Below are positions 21,691 through 29,498 of a stretch of DNA of 64,000 bases, piece by piece. The notes below the pieces were generated by a model that was not told the DNA's origin, ran no database searches, and was given only the letters and a program-made list of their open reading frames with translations. This DNA comes from a virus: the IMG/VR virus record IMGVR_UViG_3300046777_001793, positions 56,529 to 120,528 of that record; one strand, given 5' to 3'. A program made the position numbers and the translations under genes. Every line of letters begins with the position of its first letter. Position 1 is the stretch's first letter.

Positions 21691-21915
21691 ATGATCTATC
21701 AACTTCCTAATGGCAAAACAATTAATATAAGTATGGAAGCATATCTGAATATGTCAGATGATGATTTTAAGTATCTTAATGAAATGAACATAGGAAGTTC
21801 AAATGTTGACAACCCTTTCATCAGTCCTGATGAATTAGAAAATTTAGATTTAATCATTGATGATGATGACATCTTAGATATAGACAGTATAGACATAGAA
21901 CCTGTCGAAGATTAA
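21691..21915 (+). CDS. Very acidic hypothetical protein, 74 aa
   Basis: Starts directly after the previous stop. The N-terminus is strand-like (MIYQLPNGKTINISMEAY); the C-terminal half is mostly Asp, Glu and Ile (IDDDDILDIDSIDIEPVED). Strongly acidic small phage proteins can mimic DNA or bind basic host proteins; there is no specific evidence here. Confidence 0.6.
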   Translation: MIYQLPNGKTINISMEAYLNMSDDDFKYLNEMNIGSSNVDNPFISPDELENLDLIIDDDDILDIDSIDIEPVED

Positions 21916-21940
21916 TTAACCCCTTATTAAAATTATTTTT

Positions 21941-22396
21941 ATGAAAGCTGAAATATACAACAGCTTACAGGAATTGGAATATTCTGGTAAGTTAGCTCAC
22001 AAACAATTTAAAAGTTCAAGCATTGTAAAATATGAAACTTTATCTATAGTTCAGAATGAGCTATACAAAAGATGTCTTATTGGTTTAGAGTTTTACTCAC
22101 CACAAGAACTATACTTTATGAACTCTGCTAAAAAAGCAAAGATCACTAAAAGACACAGAGTAGTTCAAGACCATCTTAATCTATGGAAACAAGAGTTAAC
22201 AAATGGAGCAGTAAACAAACTGTTAAAAACATTGTTTCCAAAATCTGACTGTATTGTATCTATCATAAACAATAATGATACAGATAAGACCTTTAAAAAT
22301 ACTTTAACTTTTAAAGATTTAGGTATATCAAAATCACAAATAATTGATAGATTAATTGAATATAAATTTCTTCCTAATAACTTTGCATCATTATGA
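21941..22396 (+). CDS. Hypothetical protein, 151 aa
   Basis: Preceded by an AACCCCTTA element. Largely helical and basic (KKAKITKRHRVVQDHLNLWK). The C-terminal part (FKDLGISKSQIIDRLIEYKF) looks like a small helix-turn-helix, LGISKSQIIDRL, which suggests DNA binding. ATGA overlap with the HNH gene downstream. Confidence 0.55.
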   Translation: MKAEIYNSLQELEYSGKLAHKQFKSSSIVKYETLSIVQNELYKRCLIGLEFYSPQELYFMNSAKKAKITKRHRVVQDHLNLWKQELTNGAVNKLLKTLFPKSDCIVSIINNNDTDKTFKNTLTFKDLGISKSQIIDRLIEYKFLPNNFASL

Positions 22397-22794
22397 TGGG
22401 GAAAACAAAACTTTGCAACGGATGTCAACGTGATAAGTACATCTACAAAAATGTAACTATTGATGGTGTCCGTTGCAGGTTTTGTAAAGAATGTGCTTTA
22501 AATCCAAAAGTAAATATTACTCTTACACCTACTCAAATAAAAAAGAAAAGTGATAAGAAAGTAATTGAAGATAGATTGTATTCTATACTTAGAAAGAAAC
22601 ACATGGAAGAGTTTCCGCTATGTCAAGCTAAATTACCTGTATGCACTAATGTTGCTGTTGATATACATCACACAGCAAAAAGAGGAGTTAACACTAACAA
22701 TGTTTCTACTTGGATTAGTGTATGCAGAGCTTGCCATAATTGGATACACTTTGTAGATCCAGCACAAGCAAGAGAATTAGGATTATTAAAATAA
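22393..22794 (+). CDS. HNH-type endonuclease
   Basis: 133 residues. An N-terminal zinc module (CNGCQRDKYIY ... CRFCKEC) precedes a linker. An HNH-like core follows: CQAKLPVCTNVAVDIHHTAK, then WISVCRACHNWIH. The paired His in DIHH and the NWIH end are the expected metal ligands and general base. Phage HNH proteins act as nicking, packaging or homing nucleases; this one lies between small genes and an SF2 helicase and is far from any terminase, so a role in recombination or repair is as likely. Starts ATGATG, and either ATG could be used. Confidence 0.8.
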   Translation: MMGKTKLCNGCQRDKYIYKNVTIDGVRCRFCKECALNPKVNITLTPTQIKKKSDKKVIEDRLYSILRKKHMEEFPLCQAKLPVCTNVAVDIHHTAKRGVNTNNVSTWISVCRACHNWIHFVDPAQARELGLLK

Positions 22795-22797
22795 CTT

Positions 22798-23898
22798 ATG
22801 AACCAAAAAGATATAGTTCAAGCAGAATGCTTAAAGAAAATAATTAACAAAAAAAGATGTTGTACTGTACTTGGTACAGGTTCAGGTAAGACAATGCTTG
22901 CATTAAAACACATGATGCAACAATATACAGACTTATCATTATTTCTTGTTGTTTGTCCTACAAAAGCAATCAAAGATGGCTGGATAAAAGAAATTAAAGA
23001 CAATGATTTAGACTTCTTGCTTAATCATATTACATTCAGCACCTATCTTTCTTTACACAAACAAGATTACAAAAATACTGATTGGGTTTACTTTGATGAA
23101 TCACACAACTTAAAGTTCACACATGAACCTTGGTTGCAGTTGTATGAAGGTAATATACTTGCTTTGACAGGAACACCACCTAAAAATAAACAACAGGAAA
23201 ACTATATACTTACGGATAGATATTTTCCAATAGCATTTAACTTTGGAATAGATGCTGCTATAGCACAAAAGATGTTGAATGACTATAGAATACACATCCA
23301 TCAGTTGAAGTTATCTGAAAAGACAACACACAAAGCAAAGTTTGGAATGACAAGTGAATCAAAAGCATACACTAGTATATGCAGAAGACTTGACAAAACA
23401 CCAAACACAGCAAACAAAATACTACGTATGAAAACTCTTCAAGGGTTTAACACAAAAGTATTATATGCTAAAATGTTGTTAGAAGTTCAAGAAAATAAAA
23501 CATTAGTGTTTACTGATTATACAGAACAAGCAGATAAAATTTGTAAATATTCTTACCACAGCAAAAACAAAAACAGCAAGAATAACCTTGAAATGTTTAA
23601 GTCTGGTGAGATAACTAAACTTGCTTCTGTACAACAGCTTAATGAAGGTGTAAACATACCTAACCTTAAAGTTGGTATCATCATGCATTCATACGCTAAT
23701 GAAAAGAAACTACCACAAAAAATTGGTAGGTTGTTAAGGCTTAATCCTAATGACACAGCAGACATACATATACTAGTGTATCAAAATACTGTTGACATGG
23801 ATTGGCTAAAGAACGCACTTAAATCATTTGATAAAAATAAAATCTTTACTTATGACACAAGAAAAACAGTTGATGCTTTTAAACGACTCCATTCATAG
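22798..23898 (+). CDS. SF2 (DEAD-like) helicase
   Basis: 366 residues. Motif I GTGSGKT at 26-32, motif II as DESH (YFDESHN), motif III LTGTPP, a motif IV region (KTLVFTDYTEQADKI), motif V NEGVNIPNL, and motif VI QKIGRLLRLN. It moves along nucleic acid using ATP. In family size it is compact, close to the phage T4 UvsW-like or type-III-restriction-like helicases. Probably used in recombination or replication-fork repair. An HNH nuclease lies just upstream and the ClpS-like gene overlaps its end. Confidence 0.9.
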   Translation: MNQKDIVQAECLKKIINKKRCCTVLGTGSGKTMLALKHMMQQYTDLSLFLVVCPTKAIKDGWIKEIKDNDLDFLLNHITFSTYLSLHKQDYKNTDWVYFDESHNLKFTHEPWLQLYEGNILALTGTPPKNKQQENYILTDRYFPIAFNFGIDAAIAQKMLNDYRIHIHQLKLSEKTTHKAKFGMTSESKAYTSICRRLDKTPNTANKILRMKTLQGFNTKVLYAKMLLEVQENKTLVFTDYTEQADKICKYSYHSKNKNSKNNLEMFKSGEITKLASVQQLNEGVNIPNLKVGIIMHSYANEKKLPQKIGRLLRLNPNDTADIHILVYQNTVDMDWLKNALKSFDKNKIFTYDTRKTVDAFKRLHS

Positions 23899-24094
23899 TT
23901 ATGACTATGTAAAAGCATGCATACTAAAGTATGTTCACCCATTCAGCTTTATTCAAGCAGAACAATTAGTAACCATTGCTCATTACACAGGAAAAGCATC
24001 AATAAAAGTATCTGATGACATAGTAACGCTTGTTAAAATTCAACAAGAATTGGAAAACAAAGGTCTTAAAACAGAAATAATACCATGCAAATAG
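23852..24094 (+). CDS. ClpS-like adaptor protein
   Basis: 80 residues from ATG 23852. The core matches ClpS: LNDSIHSYDYV with N11-D12 at the substrate-pocket position, CILKYVHPFSFIQAEQLVTI, AHYTGKASIKV with the conserved His44, and ELENKGLKTEI at the end. The wording (QAEQ...IAHYTGK..VK) is close to ClpS of Bacteroidota. ClpS delivers N-end-rule substrates to ClpAP or blocks other substrates. A phage copy may redirect host proteolysis or protect phage proteins. The function in the phage is inference. It overlaps the helicase gene by 47 bases. Confidence 0.75.
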   Translation: MTQEKQLMLLNDSIHSYDYVKACILKYVHPFSFIQAEQLVTIAHYTGKASIKVSDDIVTLVKIQQELENKGLKTEIIPCK

Positions 24095-24390
24095 AACCGT
24101 TCAAAGTCATCTGTATTGATGACACAAAAATTCCTAATGAAATACCTAAACATCTACGCGTTGTAGAAAAAAAAATCTACACAGCAGAAGGTATTGTGCA
24201 TTTACTATCATCTAATGTCATAGGTTTACACATTTTAGAGTGTCCACTAACAGAAAAAACAACCTTTCCATATCTTTATTGGGGTGCTCACAGATTTATT
24301 CCATATACAGAAGAAGCCATGGCAGAACTAATGAGTCTGGAAAAAGAAATTGGTGATATGTTAACACCAGATAAAACAAGAATGGCATGA
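24085..24390 (+). CDS. Conserved Bacteroidota-phage small protein, 101 aa
   Basis: The motifs VICIDDTKIPNEIPKHLRVV, KKIYTAEGIVHLL and FPYLYWGAHRFIPY match a familiar small protein of Bacteroidota phages (C.D....P.EIP....+K...Y.....  ...RF). Its function is unknown. ATGA-type overlaps on both sides. Confidence 0.65.
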   Translation: MQIEPFKVICIDDTKIPNEIPKHLRVVEKKIYTAEGIVHLLSSNVIGLHILECPLTEKTTFPYLYWGAHRFIPYTEEAMAELMSLEKEIGDMLTPDKTRMA

Positions 24391-24776
24391 ACCATGGAAT
24401 ACTTTGTAAAAAGTATTATAGAAAACAAGAGTGGGATAAAACAGTATATAATTCCAATGAACATTTATTGAGAAGTATTACTGAATATTTTGCTGGTTAC
24501 ACATCAAGAAACATTTACTATGGTGCATTAAAGCATAAGACCATAATGGTATTAAAAGGTTTTGATCATACCCTATATGAGATAAGAGATGCATTAAATC
24601 TTACAAATCATGCTACAGTATGTCATTACCTAACAAAGTATAAAAAGTCTTATGATTATGATACATTCATAGAAGAAAATTACTTGAAGTGTATATATGA
24701 AAAACTGTATCCTGTTACAGTTTACACAAAAGAAGGAGAACTTAGTTATAAATTAGTTAAAAAAGAAGAGCTATGA
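24387..24776 (+). CDS. DnaA domain IV-like DNA-binding protein
   Basis: 129 residues. The middle (ALKHKTIMVLKGFDHTLYEI, then RDALNLTNHATVCHYLTKY) has the helix-turn-helix and the N-H-A-T-V signature of DnaA domain IV, where DHSTV contacts the DnaA box. The AAA+ domain of DnaA is absent, so it is a stand-alone DNA-binding domain with charged flanks. It could bind an origin or a host DnaA-box. No similarity to Seq- or RepA-type initiators is seen. Confidence 0.65.
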   Translation: MNHGILCKKYYRKQEWDKTVYNSNEHLLRSITEYFAGYTSRNIYYGALKHKTIMVLKGFDHTLYEIRDALNLTNHATVCHYLTKYKKSYDYDTFIEENYLKCIYEKLYPVTVYTKEGELSYKLVKKEEL

Positions 24777-24964
24777 GCAATAAGAGAAAGATAAGTAGAG
24801 TTTTCCCAGGAAGAACAAGATCAAACACACACATGCTTGTTGTAGAGATTAAAAACTCTATACTCAAAAGTGTAATTGATATTCAAAACAAGAAAAGTTT
24901 TATATCACATGATTACGCTAAAATAACAGGCAACAGAGTTCAAGAACAATGTAATTTAGGATAA
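24773..24964 (+). CDS. Basic hypothetical protein, 63 aa
   Basis: MSNKRKISRVFPGRTRSNTH, then KNSILKSVIDIQNKKSF. Very basic N-terminus, polar remainder. The stop overlaps the next start (TAATG). It may bind nucleic acid; no motif to prove it. Confidence 0.55.
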   Translation: MSNKRKISRVFPGRTRSNTHMLVVEIKNSILKSVIDIQNKKSFISHDYAKITGNRVQEQCNLG

Positions 24965-25518
24965 TGGCTAACTGGTGTTATAATTCGGTCTTATTTGAAG
25001 GAGATGAAAAAAATATCTCTGCTTTAACAAAGATTGTTGAAGACATGGTAGAGAGAGCAAACAAAGGAAATTGTGGTGTTATTCCTTTAGTACAAGAAAA
25101 AGAACTTGACAATTACTATTTTGAGATACACATAAATGAAAAAAGTGAAACTCATTTAGAGATAACTTATAGTACAAAGCACAACCAAAACCCATTAAAT
25201 TTAAACTTTCTTTGTGTTAAGTTTGGAGTTGATTCTATGTATGGTTCTTTTAGTGAAGAGTCATATAAAGTTTATGGCGAGTATAAATTTGAAGACAACA
25301 CATTCTATACAAAAGAATTAACTGATGCGGAATTTGATAGTTGTGAAGTTTTACTAGATGAAAATACAGATGAAGTTCTTAAACGGAGAGCAGATTATTT
25401 AGACAATGAAGAAGAATGGGATGAGTTAACTGAACAAGAAGATACTTATACAACTCATCAATATGAATTGCTAGATGATATATTAGATAAAAAGGATTGG
25501 ATTAAATTAAAGACATGA
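24964..25518 (+). CDS. MANWCYN-type phage protein (YubB/Api92-like fold), 184 aa
   Basis: Opens MANWCYNSVLFEGDEKN, the typical start of a family of ferredoxin-like phage and plasmid proteins (DUF1281/YubB-like). Further on the sequence is acidic with a CEVLLDENTDEVL segment and an aromatic strand region (LNFLCVKFGVDSMYGSFSEE). The family has no established function. ATGA overlap with the next gene. Confidence 0.7.
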   Translation: MANWCYNSVLFEGDEKNISALTKIVEDMVERANKGNCGVIPLVQEKELDNYYFEIHINEKSETHLEITYSTKHNQNPLNLNFLCVKFGVDSMYGSFSEESYKVYGEYKFEDNTFYTKELTDAEFDSCEVLLDENTDEVLKRRADYLDNEEEWDELTEQEDTYTTHQYELLDDILDKKDWIKLKT

Positions 25519-25862
25519 GAAATAGAAGTGCTTATAATTACCTGCATATTTCTAAAAGAATACATCAATGTGTTCAACTAGAATTATATTATGTTGGTGA
25601 ACCTGTGTTAAAACTGATCCATTGTGACCAAGAGTATCTTAATGAAATGGTTGAAAGAGCCAATGAATTATTTGATAGTCTTACACCAAGTTTAATTATG
25701 AGTGCTATAAAACTATTACCATTGTTGCCAAAAGATTTTCCTAAATTCCATGACTACATTTGTTATAGCTTAAAAGAATTACTGATTATCAAAATGAAAT
25801 TAGTAGATGATGAATGTATCTCACATTTTGAAATAGAATATGAAAAAAACCACACTAATTAA
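25515..25862 (+). CDS. Helical hypothetical protein, 115 aa
   Basis: Mostly helical (QEYLNEMVERANELFDSL, PSLIMSAIKLLPLLPKDFP), then an amphipathic C-terminus. No motif. It overlaps both neighbours (upstream as ATGA, downstream by 23 bases). Confidence 0.55.
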   Translation: MRNRSAYNYLHISKRIHQCVQLELYYVGEPVLKLIHCDQEYLNEMVERANELFDSLTPSLIMSAIKLLPLLPKDFPKFHDYICYSLKELLIIKMKLVDDECISHFEIEYEKNHTN

Positions 25863-26232
25863 ATTCAAAAAAATAGATGGTAAATTAAAACCTGCTGATG
25901 GATTAATGACACACAGGTTTAATCAATTTGTAGCAAATCTAACACCAGATGATGTTGTTGAAGCAATGTTTGAAGCTGATGAACCAGACAATACAAAAGC
26001 TCAATTAGCAAAGATTCATGTGATGATTAGAGAAATTGCTGATGAAACAGGAGAAGATGTTAAGAAAACAAAGAATGACATCAAAGATCAATGTGGATTG
26101 ACTACATACAGAGATAATAAAAAATACTTCAAATCATTTGCTGATTGCTCTAAAAAAGAACTATCAGATGTGATTGAAAAGATTTATATTATTGGTGAGT
26201 TTGTAGGAATTAACTTTCAAAAAGATCTTTAA
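25840..26232 (+). CDS. Conserved phage hypothetical, 130 aa
   Basis: Pattern KAQLAKIHVMIREIADETGE, DIKDQCGLTTY and KSFADCSKKELSDVIEKIY, then GEFVGINF. I associate this pattern (IREIA..TGE, SFADCS..EL) with phage proteins located in recombination regions, but they are annotated only as hypothetical and I cannot confirm a NinB-type activity. It is convergent with the minus-strand gene at 26210-26497. Confidence 0.6.
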   Translation: MKKTTLIKFKKIDGKLKPADGLMTHRFNQFVANLTPDDVVEAMFEADEPDNTKAQLAKIHVMIREIADETGEDVKKTKNDIKDQCGLTTYRDNKKYFKSFADCSKKELSDVIEKIYIIGEFVGINFQKDL

Positions 26233-26497
26233 CATCAATTTCTTGTTCTTCAAGTAAGTTGTGTTCTTTAGCGTAAAGTTCCATTTCATTTATCAAATGA
26301 ATTAAAACGCTAATCATAGCTTCTTCTTTAGTAATGTCATCAGCATTATCTAAAATCTTTGTTAATGATTTTACCTGGTCCGGTTGATCATTCATTAACT
26401 TAAAGAAAAAACCTTTTAGTTTTTTGTAATAGTTAGTATTTAACTTTACAATCAACTCAACATTATCTTTTATAACCTCTAATTTTTGTACAGACAT
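26210..26497 (-). CDS. Lone minus-strand gene in the plus-strand block, 95 aa
   Basis: A well-formed helical protein (MSVQKLEVIKDNVELIVKL, then EEAMISVLIHLINEMELYAK) with an acidic end (EQEIDVKDLFES). The opposite strand has stops in all frames here, so the region is coded on the minus strand. Its ATG (CAT at 26495-26497) overlaps the ATG of the plus-strand gene at 26496 by two bases. It could be an antisense regulator locus or a small host-binding protein. Function unknown. Confidence 0.7.
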   Translation of the reverse strand: MSVQKLEVIKDNVELIVKLNTNYYKKLKGFFFKLMNDQPDQVKSLTKILDNADDITKEEAMISVLIHLINEMELYAKEHNLLEEQEIDVKDLFES

Positions 26498-27053
26498 GAG
26501 TTTTGAAATTAAAATTCAAGAAATTAATTCAAAGGTAGTAAATAAACTTCAAGATACTACTTGGAGTAGCGTGCTTGTTCCTTATATTAATTCACCAGAA
26601 CATTTTGAATTAATGAAAACCTTAATGGTTGAAACAAAATCCGGATTAACATTTCAACCACCATTAAAAGAATGGTTTGTTGAGTTCAATAAGGATTATG
26701 ATAAAATCAAAATGGTTATTGTCACAACAGACTATGAAAACCCTGTTGTAACAGATGATCCTGAAGTTCTACATTTAGTATTAAACAAAACTTCTAACTC
26801 AAAAGAATCACATGGATTTCTTTGGGAAAAATTCAACAAGGATTTAATACTAGCAACTAGTAAAAACAGTTGTGCTTATGTATTTGTAGGACAAGCAACG
26901 TATAGTTATGCTGCACTAGTTCCAAACAATAAAAAGTTTATTATGCCAGAGCCAACACATAAGTTTTGGGATGATGATAAACTTGTAAATGCGTTTTCAG
27001 AAAATGTAAATAAAGTATTGTTAGGACTTGGCACAACAAAAATAAAATGGTAA
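26496..27053 (+). CDS. Degenerate uracil-DNA-glycosylase-fold protein
   Basis: 185 residues that can be laid along a family 1 UDG end to end: TTWSSVLVPY (21-30), KMVIVTTDYEN at the GQDPYH position, VLHLVLNKT at the LLLN position, SHGFLWEKFNKDLI matching SHK..GWE.FT..VI, YVFVGQATY matching the core strand, and NKVLLGLGTTKIKW matching the C-terminal end. But the catalytic GQDPYH has become TTDYEN and HPSPLS has become PTHKFW, so normal uracil excision is unlikely. It may be a DNA-binding or decoy protein, or a UDG with a changed target. UDG genes are typical of crAss-like phages. Confidence 0.65.
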   Translation: MSFEIKIQEINSKVVNKLQDTTWSSVLVPYINSPEHFELMKTLMVETKSGLTFQPPLKEWFVEFNKDYDKIKMVIVTTDYENPVVTDDPEVLHLVLNKTSNSKESHGFLWEKFNKDLILATSKNSCAYVFVGQATYSYAALVPNNKKFIMPEPTHKFWDDDKLVNAFSENVNKVLLGLGTTKIKW

Positions 27054-27071
27054 CTTTGATGCCCCCATTTT

Positions 27072-27659
27072 ATGAAGAAAAAATTAAAACAAGTAAGTCT
27101 ATTTAATAAGATTAAATCATTGAAACTCACCTTCAATGTGTATGTAATCTTATATAGAATATATCAAAAAGAAACTGTTGAACAGAGTCTATTAGACAAA
27201 CTTCCTACTGCTTTATATTCAGACGGAAAACTAACTGAATATTCTATTAAAGCATTGGAATCTATTGATGCATTATTCACCACAAATAAGAACATTAAAG
27301 TTGATGAACTTATGGGTGCTGAATACAAAATCAACATTGAAAAATACCTCAAAACATTTCCATCTGAAAAGCTTCCATCAGGTAAATATGCTAGAGCTAA
27401 TTCTAAAAATGTTGAAGTCAATTTTAAATGGTTTTTTAATGAGTATGATTATAGTTGGGAAACTATACTTAAAGCAACAGATATGTATGTTCAAGAGTAT
27501 AAACAAAACAACTACAATTATATGAGAACTGCTGTTTACTTCATCAGAAAAGATGATGGAACAAGAACTGTGCTGTCTGACTTGGCTGATTATTGTAATA
27601 GAGTTGAAGATGGGGAAAGTTATTCTTCACCTAAAATATTTAAAACAACAGTTATATGA
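27072..27659 (+). CDS. Helicase-associated hypothetical protein, 195 aa
   Basis: Basic start (MKKKLKQVSLFNKIKSLKL), a helical middle, then KYARANSKNVEVNFKWFF, YDYSWETILKATDMYVQEYK and YNYMRTAVYFIRKDDGTRTV. It overlaps the DnaB-type gene by 4 bases, and the pairing suggests a partner such as a helicase loader, but no AAA+ motif is present. The call is from position. Confidence 0.5.
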   Translation: MKKKLKQVSLFNKIKSLKLTFNVYVILYRIYQKETVEQSLLDKLPTALYSDGKLTEYSIKALESIDALFTTNKNIKVDELMGAEYKINIEKYLKTFPSEKLPSGKYARANSKNVEVNFKWFFNEYDYSWETILKATDMYVQEYKQNNYNYMRTAVYFIRKDDGTRTVLSDLADYCNRVEDGESYSSPKIFKTTVI

Positions 27660-28663
27660 CACCACAGAAGAAAACAAATCCTTGGAAAAGTCACTCTGAA
27701 CACTACAAGGATGCATTATCTTACATGAAAGATAGAAAGGAAGGTAAAATCTTTTCTTATAAAACACCATGGAGTAAATTTAATAATGCATCTACTCAAG
27801 GTATAGAGTTCAATACTATTACTGTTATTGGGGGAAGACCTGCATCAGGAAAGACTTTATTGGTAGATCAAATGATTAGAGAAGGCTTTAAGTTAAACCC
27901 TGGTTTAAATCTTAGAGTATTACAATTTCAATTTGAGATGCTTGGAAGGACTTCTAAGATGAGAGAGTTTTCTGCTGTAACAAAGAGAACTTATAAGTAT
28001 TTATGTAGTGCTGAACAAGAAGGTTTAACAATTACAAAAGCAGAGTTTGAATTATGTAAACAGCATGCTATATCAGCAGCAAAATATCCAATTGATATTG
28101 TTGATGAACCAATGACTGTTGAAGGTTTAAGAAAATGTATTAATGATTATATGAATCACCATGCGGTTACAATGGCAGGTGGTAAAAAAATATACCATAA
28201 TACAGTAATTACATTAGACCATACTGTACTGGTTAAAAAAGCAGAGAAAGAAACAAACAAGAATGAAACCCTGTACAATTTAGGTGAGATGTGTACAGAG
28301 TTAAAAAAGAAATACCCTATTGCTTTCATATTGTTATCACAATTAAACAGGGATATAGATAGACCTGAAAGAAATGAGCAAGGTAAATATGGTAACTACA
28401 TTCTTGAATCAGACATCTTTGCTGCAGATGCATTATTGCAACACGCAGACCTTGTTGCTGGAATTAACAGACCAGCAAAAAGATTTATTAAGTTTTATGG
28501 TCCTGAAAGATACATCATTGAAGATGATTCAGTTCTTGTTGTTCATTGGCTTAAAGCTAGGAATGGTGAGATAGGTATGAGTTTCTTTAAAGCAGAGTTC
28601 CATAACATGCGTATTGCAGAAATGGAAACTCCAGGACAAGATCAATCTCAAAACAAAAAGTAA
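27656..28663 (+). CDS. dnaB: DnaB-type replicative helicase (RecA-fold domain only)
   Basis: 335 residues. A short N-terminal linker is followed by the helicase core: FNTITVIGGRPASGKTLLV with the P-loop at 59-67. LRVLQFQFEMLGRTSKMREF follows, then a middle region with TVITLDHTVLVK (Walker B-like) and LKKKYPIAFILLSQLNRD (the H4/Gln motif). A late KFYGPERYII and HWLKARNGEIG segment contains the arginine-finger region. The N-terminal DnaB domain is missing, as in some phage homologues. It unwinds DNA at the fork as a hexamer. A primase at 31192 and a family B polymerase at 38585 lie downstream. Confidence 0.85.
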   Translation: MTPQKKTNPWKSHSEHYKDALSYMKDRKEGKIFSYKTPWSKFNNASTQGIEFNTITVIGGRPASGKTLLVDQMIREGFKLNPGLNLRVLQFQFEMLGRTSKMREFSAVTKRTYKYLCSAEQEGLTITKAEFELCKQHAISAAKYPIDIVDEPMTVEGLRKCINDYMNHHAVTMAGGKKIYHNTVITLDHTVLVKKAEKETNKNETLYNLGEMCTELKKKYPIAFILLSQLNRDIDRPERNEQGKYGNYILESDIFAADALLQHADLVAGINRPAKRFIKFYGPERYIIEDDSVLVVHWLKARNGEIGMSFFKAEFHNMRIAEMETPGQDQSQNKK

Positions 28664-29204
28664 ATTGAAAAAAGTAAACCCTAAATTAGAAATTTTGGAC
28701 AGAAGAGAGAAGATTGAACAACTGTTTAAACACCATGATAAAGTGTTTAAAAAATTAAAGATTGAAAAGCCATTGTATATTCCAAAAATGGCTTATTATG
28801 ACAGAGATGTTAAAGAAACTGTCATATCATTCTTTGAAAGTGAAATGCATGGAGAAGATATTTTTACTGAATTTATCAGTAGAGATTGTGATTCTGAAGA
28901 TGAGTCAAGAACACTTTATCTTTGGAAATATAACCCTCACTTCAAGAGTGAATATAAAACTACTGCTCCTCATCCTACAACAGGACACGTTAGGTATTTA
29001 ATACCTGTATCTGAATTAATTGTTGTTGAAGAATTAATTAGTGAATTAGTTGAAGAAGAAGAAGAGTTCTTAACTGATATACCTAATCCGGATTTGGATT
29101 TACCAATGGATCAAATGACATTGCGTGATTATGCGTGTATCAAATTAAAGACTCCACAAAGTTTTAAACCTTGGTTAAATGAAATAATTAATAAGGCAAA
29201 ATGA
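28614..29204 (+). CDS. Hypothetical protein, about 180-196 aa
   Basis: An ATG at 28614 overlaps the helicase gene by 50 bases; a TTG at 28665, 1 base after the helicase stop, is an alternative start. Basic N-terminus, then RPLYIP-type proline segments (KPLYIPKMAYYDRD), a long acidic strip (VEELISELVEEEEEF), and DLPMDQMTLRDYACIK near the end. That last element (MTLRDY..) is common in phage proteins without known function. Confidence 0.55.
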   Translation: MQKWKLQDKINLKTKSKLKKVNPKLEILDRREKIEQLFKHHDKVFKKLKIEKPLYIPKMAYYDRDVKETVISFFESEMHGEDIFTEFISRDCDSEDESRTLYLWKYNPHFKSEYKTTAPHPTTGHVRYLIPVSELIVVEELISELVEEEEEFLTDIPNPDLDLPMDQMTLRDYACIKLKTPQSFKPWLNEIINKAK

Positions 29205-29491
29205 CAAAAGAATTTTACTTAGAAAAGTTAGAAGAAGTTAAAGTTAAACGTGCATCATTAGATGCATTTGTTGATAGACTTAAAGCTTCATATATAGAGA
29301 AGAATAAACCATGTAACATAGATGATTATGTAAAAATAACATTAGGTTCTGGTAGAGTAGCAAAAGGTATTGTAGTTTCTTTTGGAATACTTGCTGATAA
29401 GTGTGTACATATTACCGCTTACAAAGAAGGTTCTCAAACAAAATACATTACAGTTCCTACTCAAAGTGTAGAAATAATAACCCCAAAATAA
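29201..29491 (+). CDS. SH3-like hypothetical protein, 96 aa
   Basis: A helical N-terminus (FYLEKLEEVKVKRASLDAFV) precedes a beta-barrel-like C-terminus (DYVKITLGSGRVAKGIVVSF, KYITVPTQSVEII). ATGA overlap with the upstream gene. Function unknown; such barrels often bind DNA or proteins. Confidence 0.6.
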   Translation: MTKEFYLEKLEEVKVKRASLDAFVDRLKASYIEKNKPCNIDDYVKITLGSGRVAKGIVVSFGILADKCVHITAYKEGSQTKYITVPTQSVEIITPK

Positions 29492-29498
29492 AAACAAG

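Noticed and set aside
25840-26232. NinB-type recombination protein
   Set aside because: The resemblance is limited to general helical wording; no diagnostic residues could be confirmed, so it is left as hypothetical.
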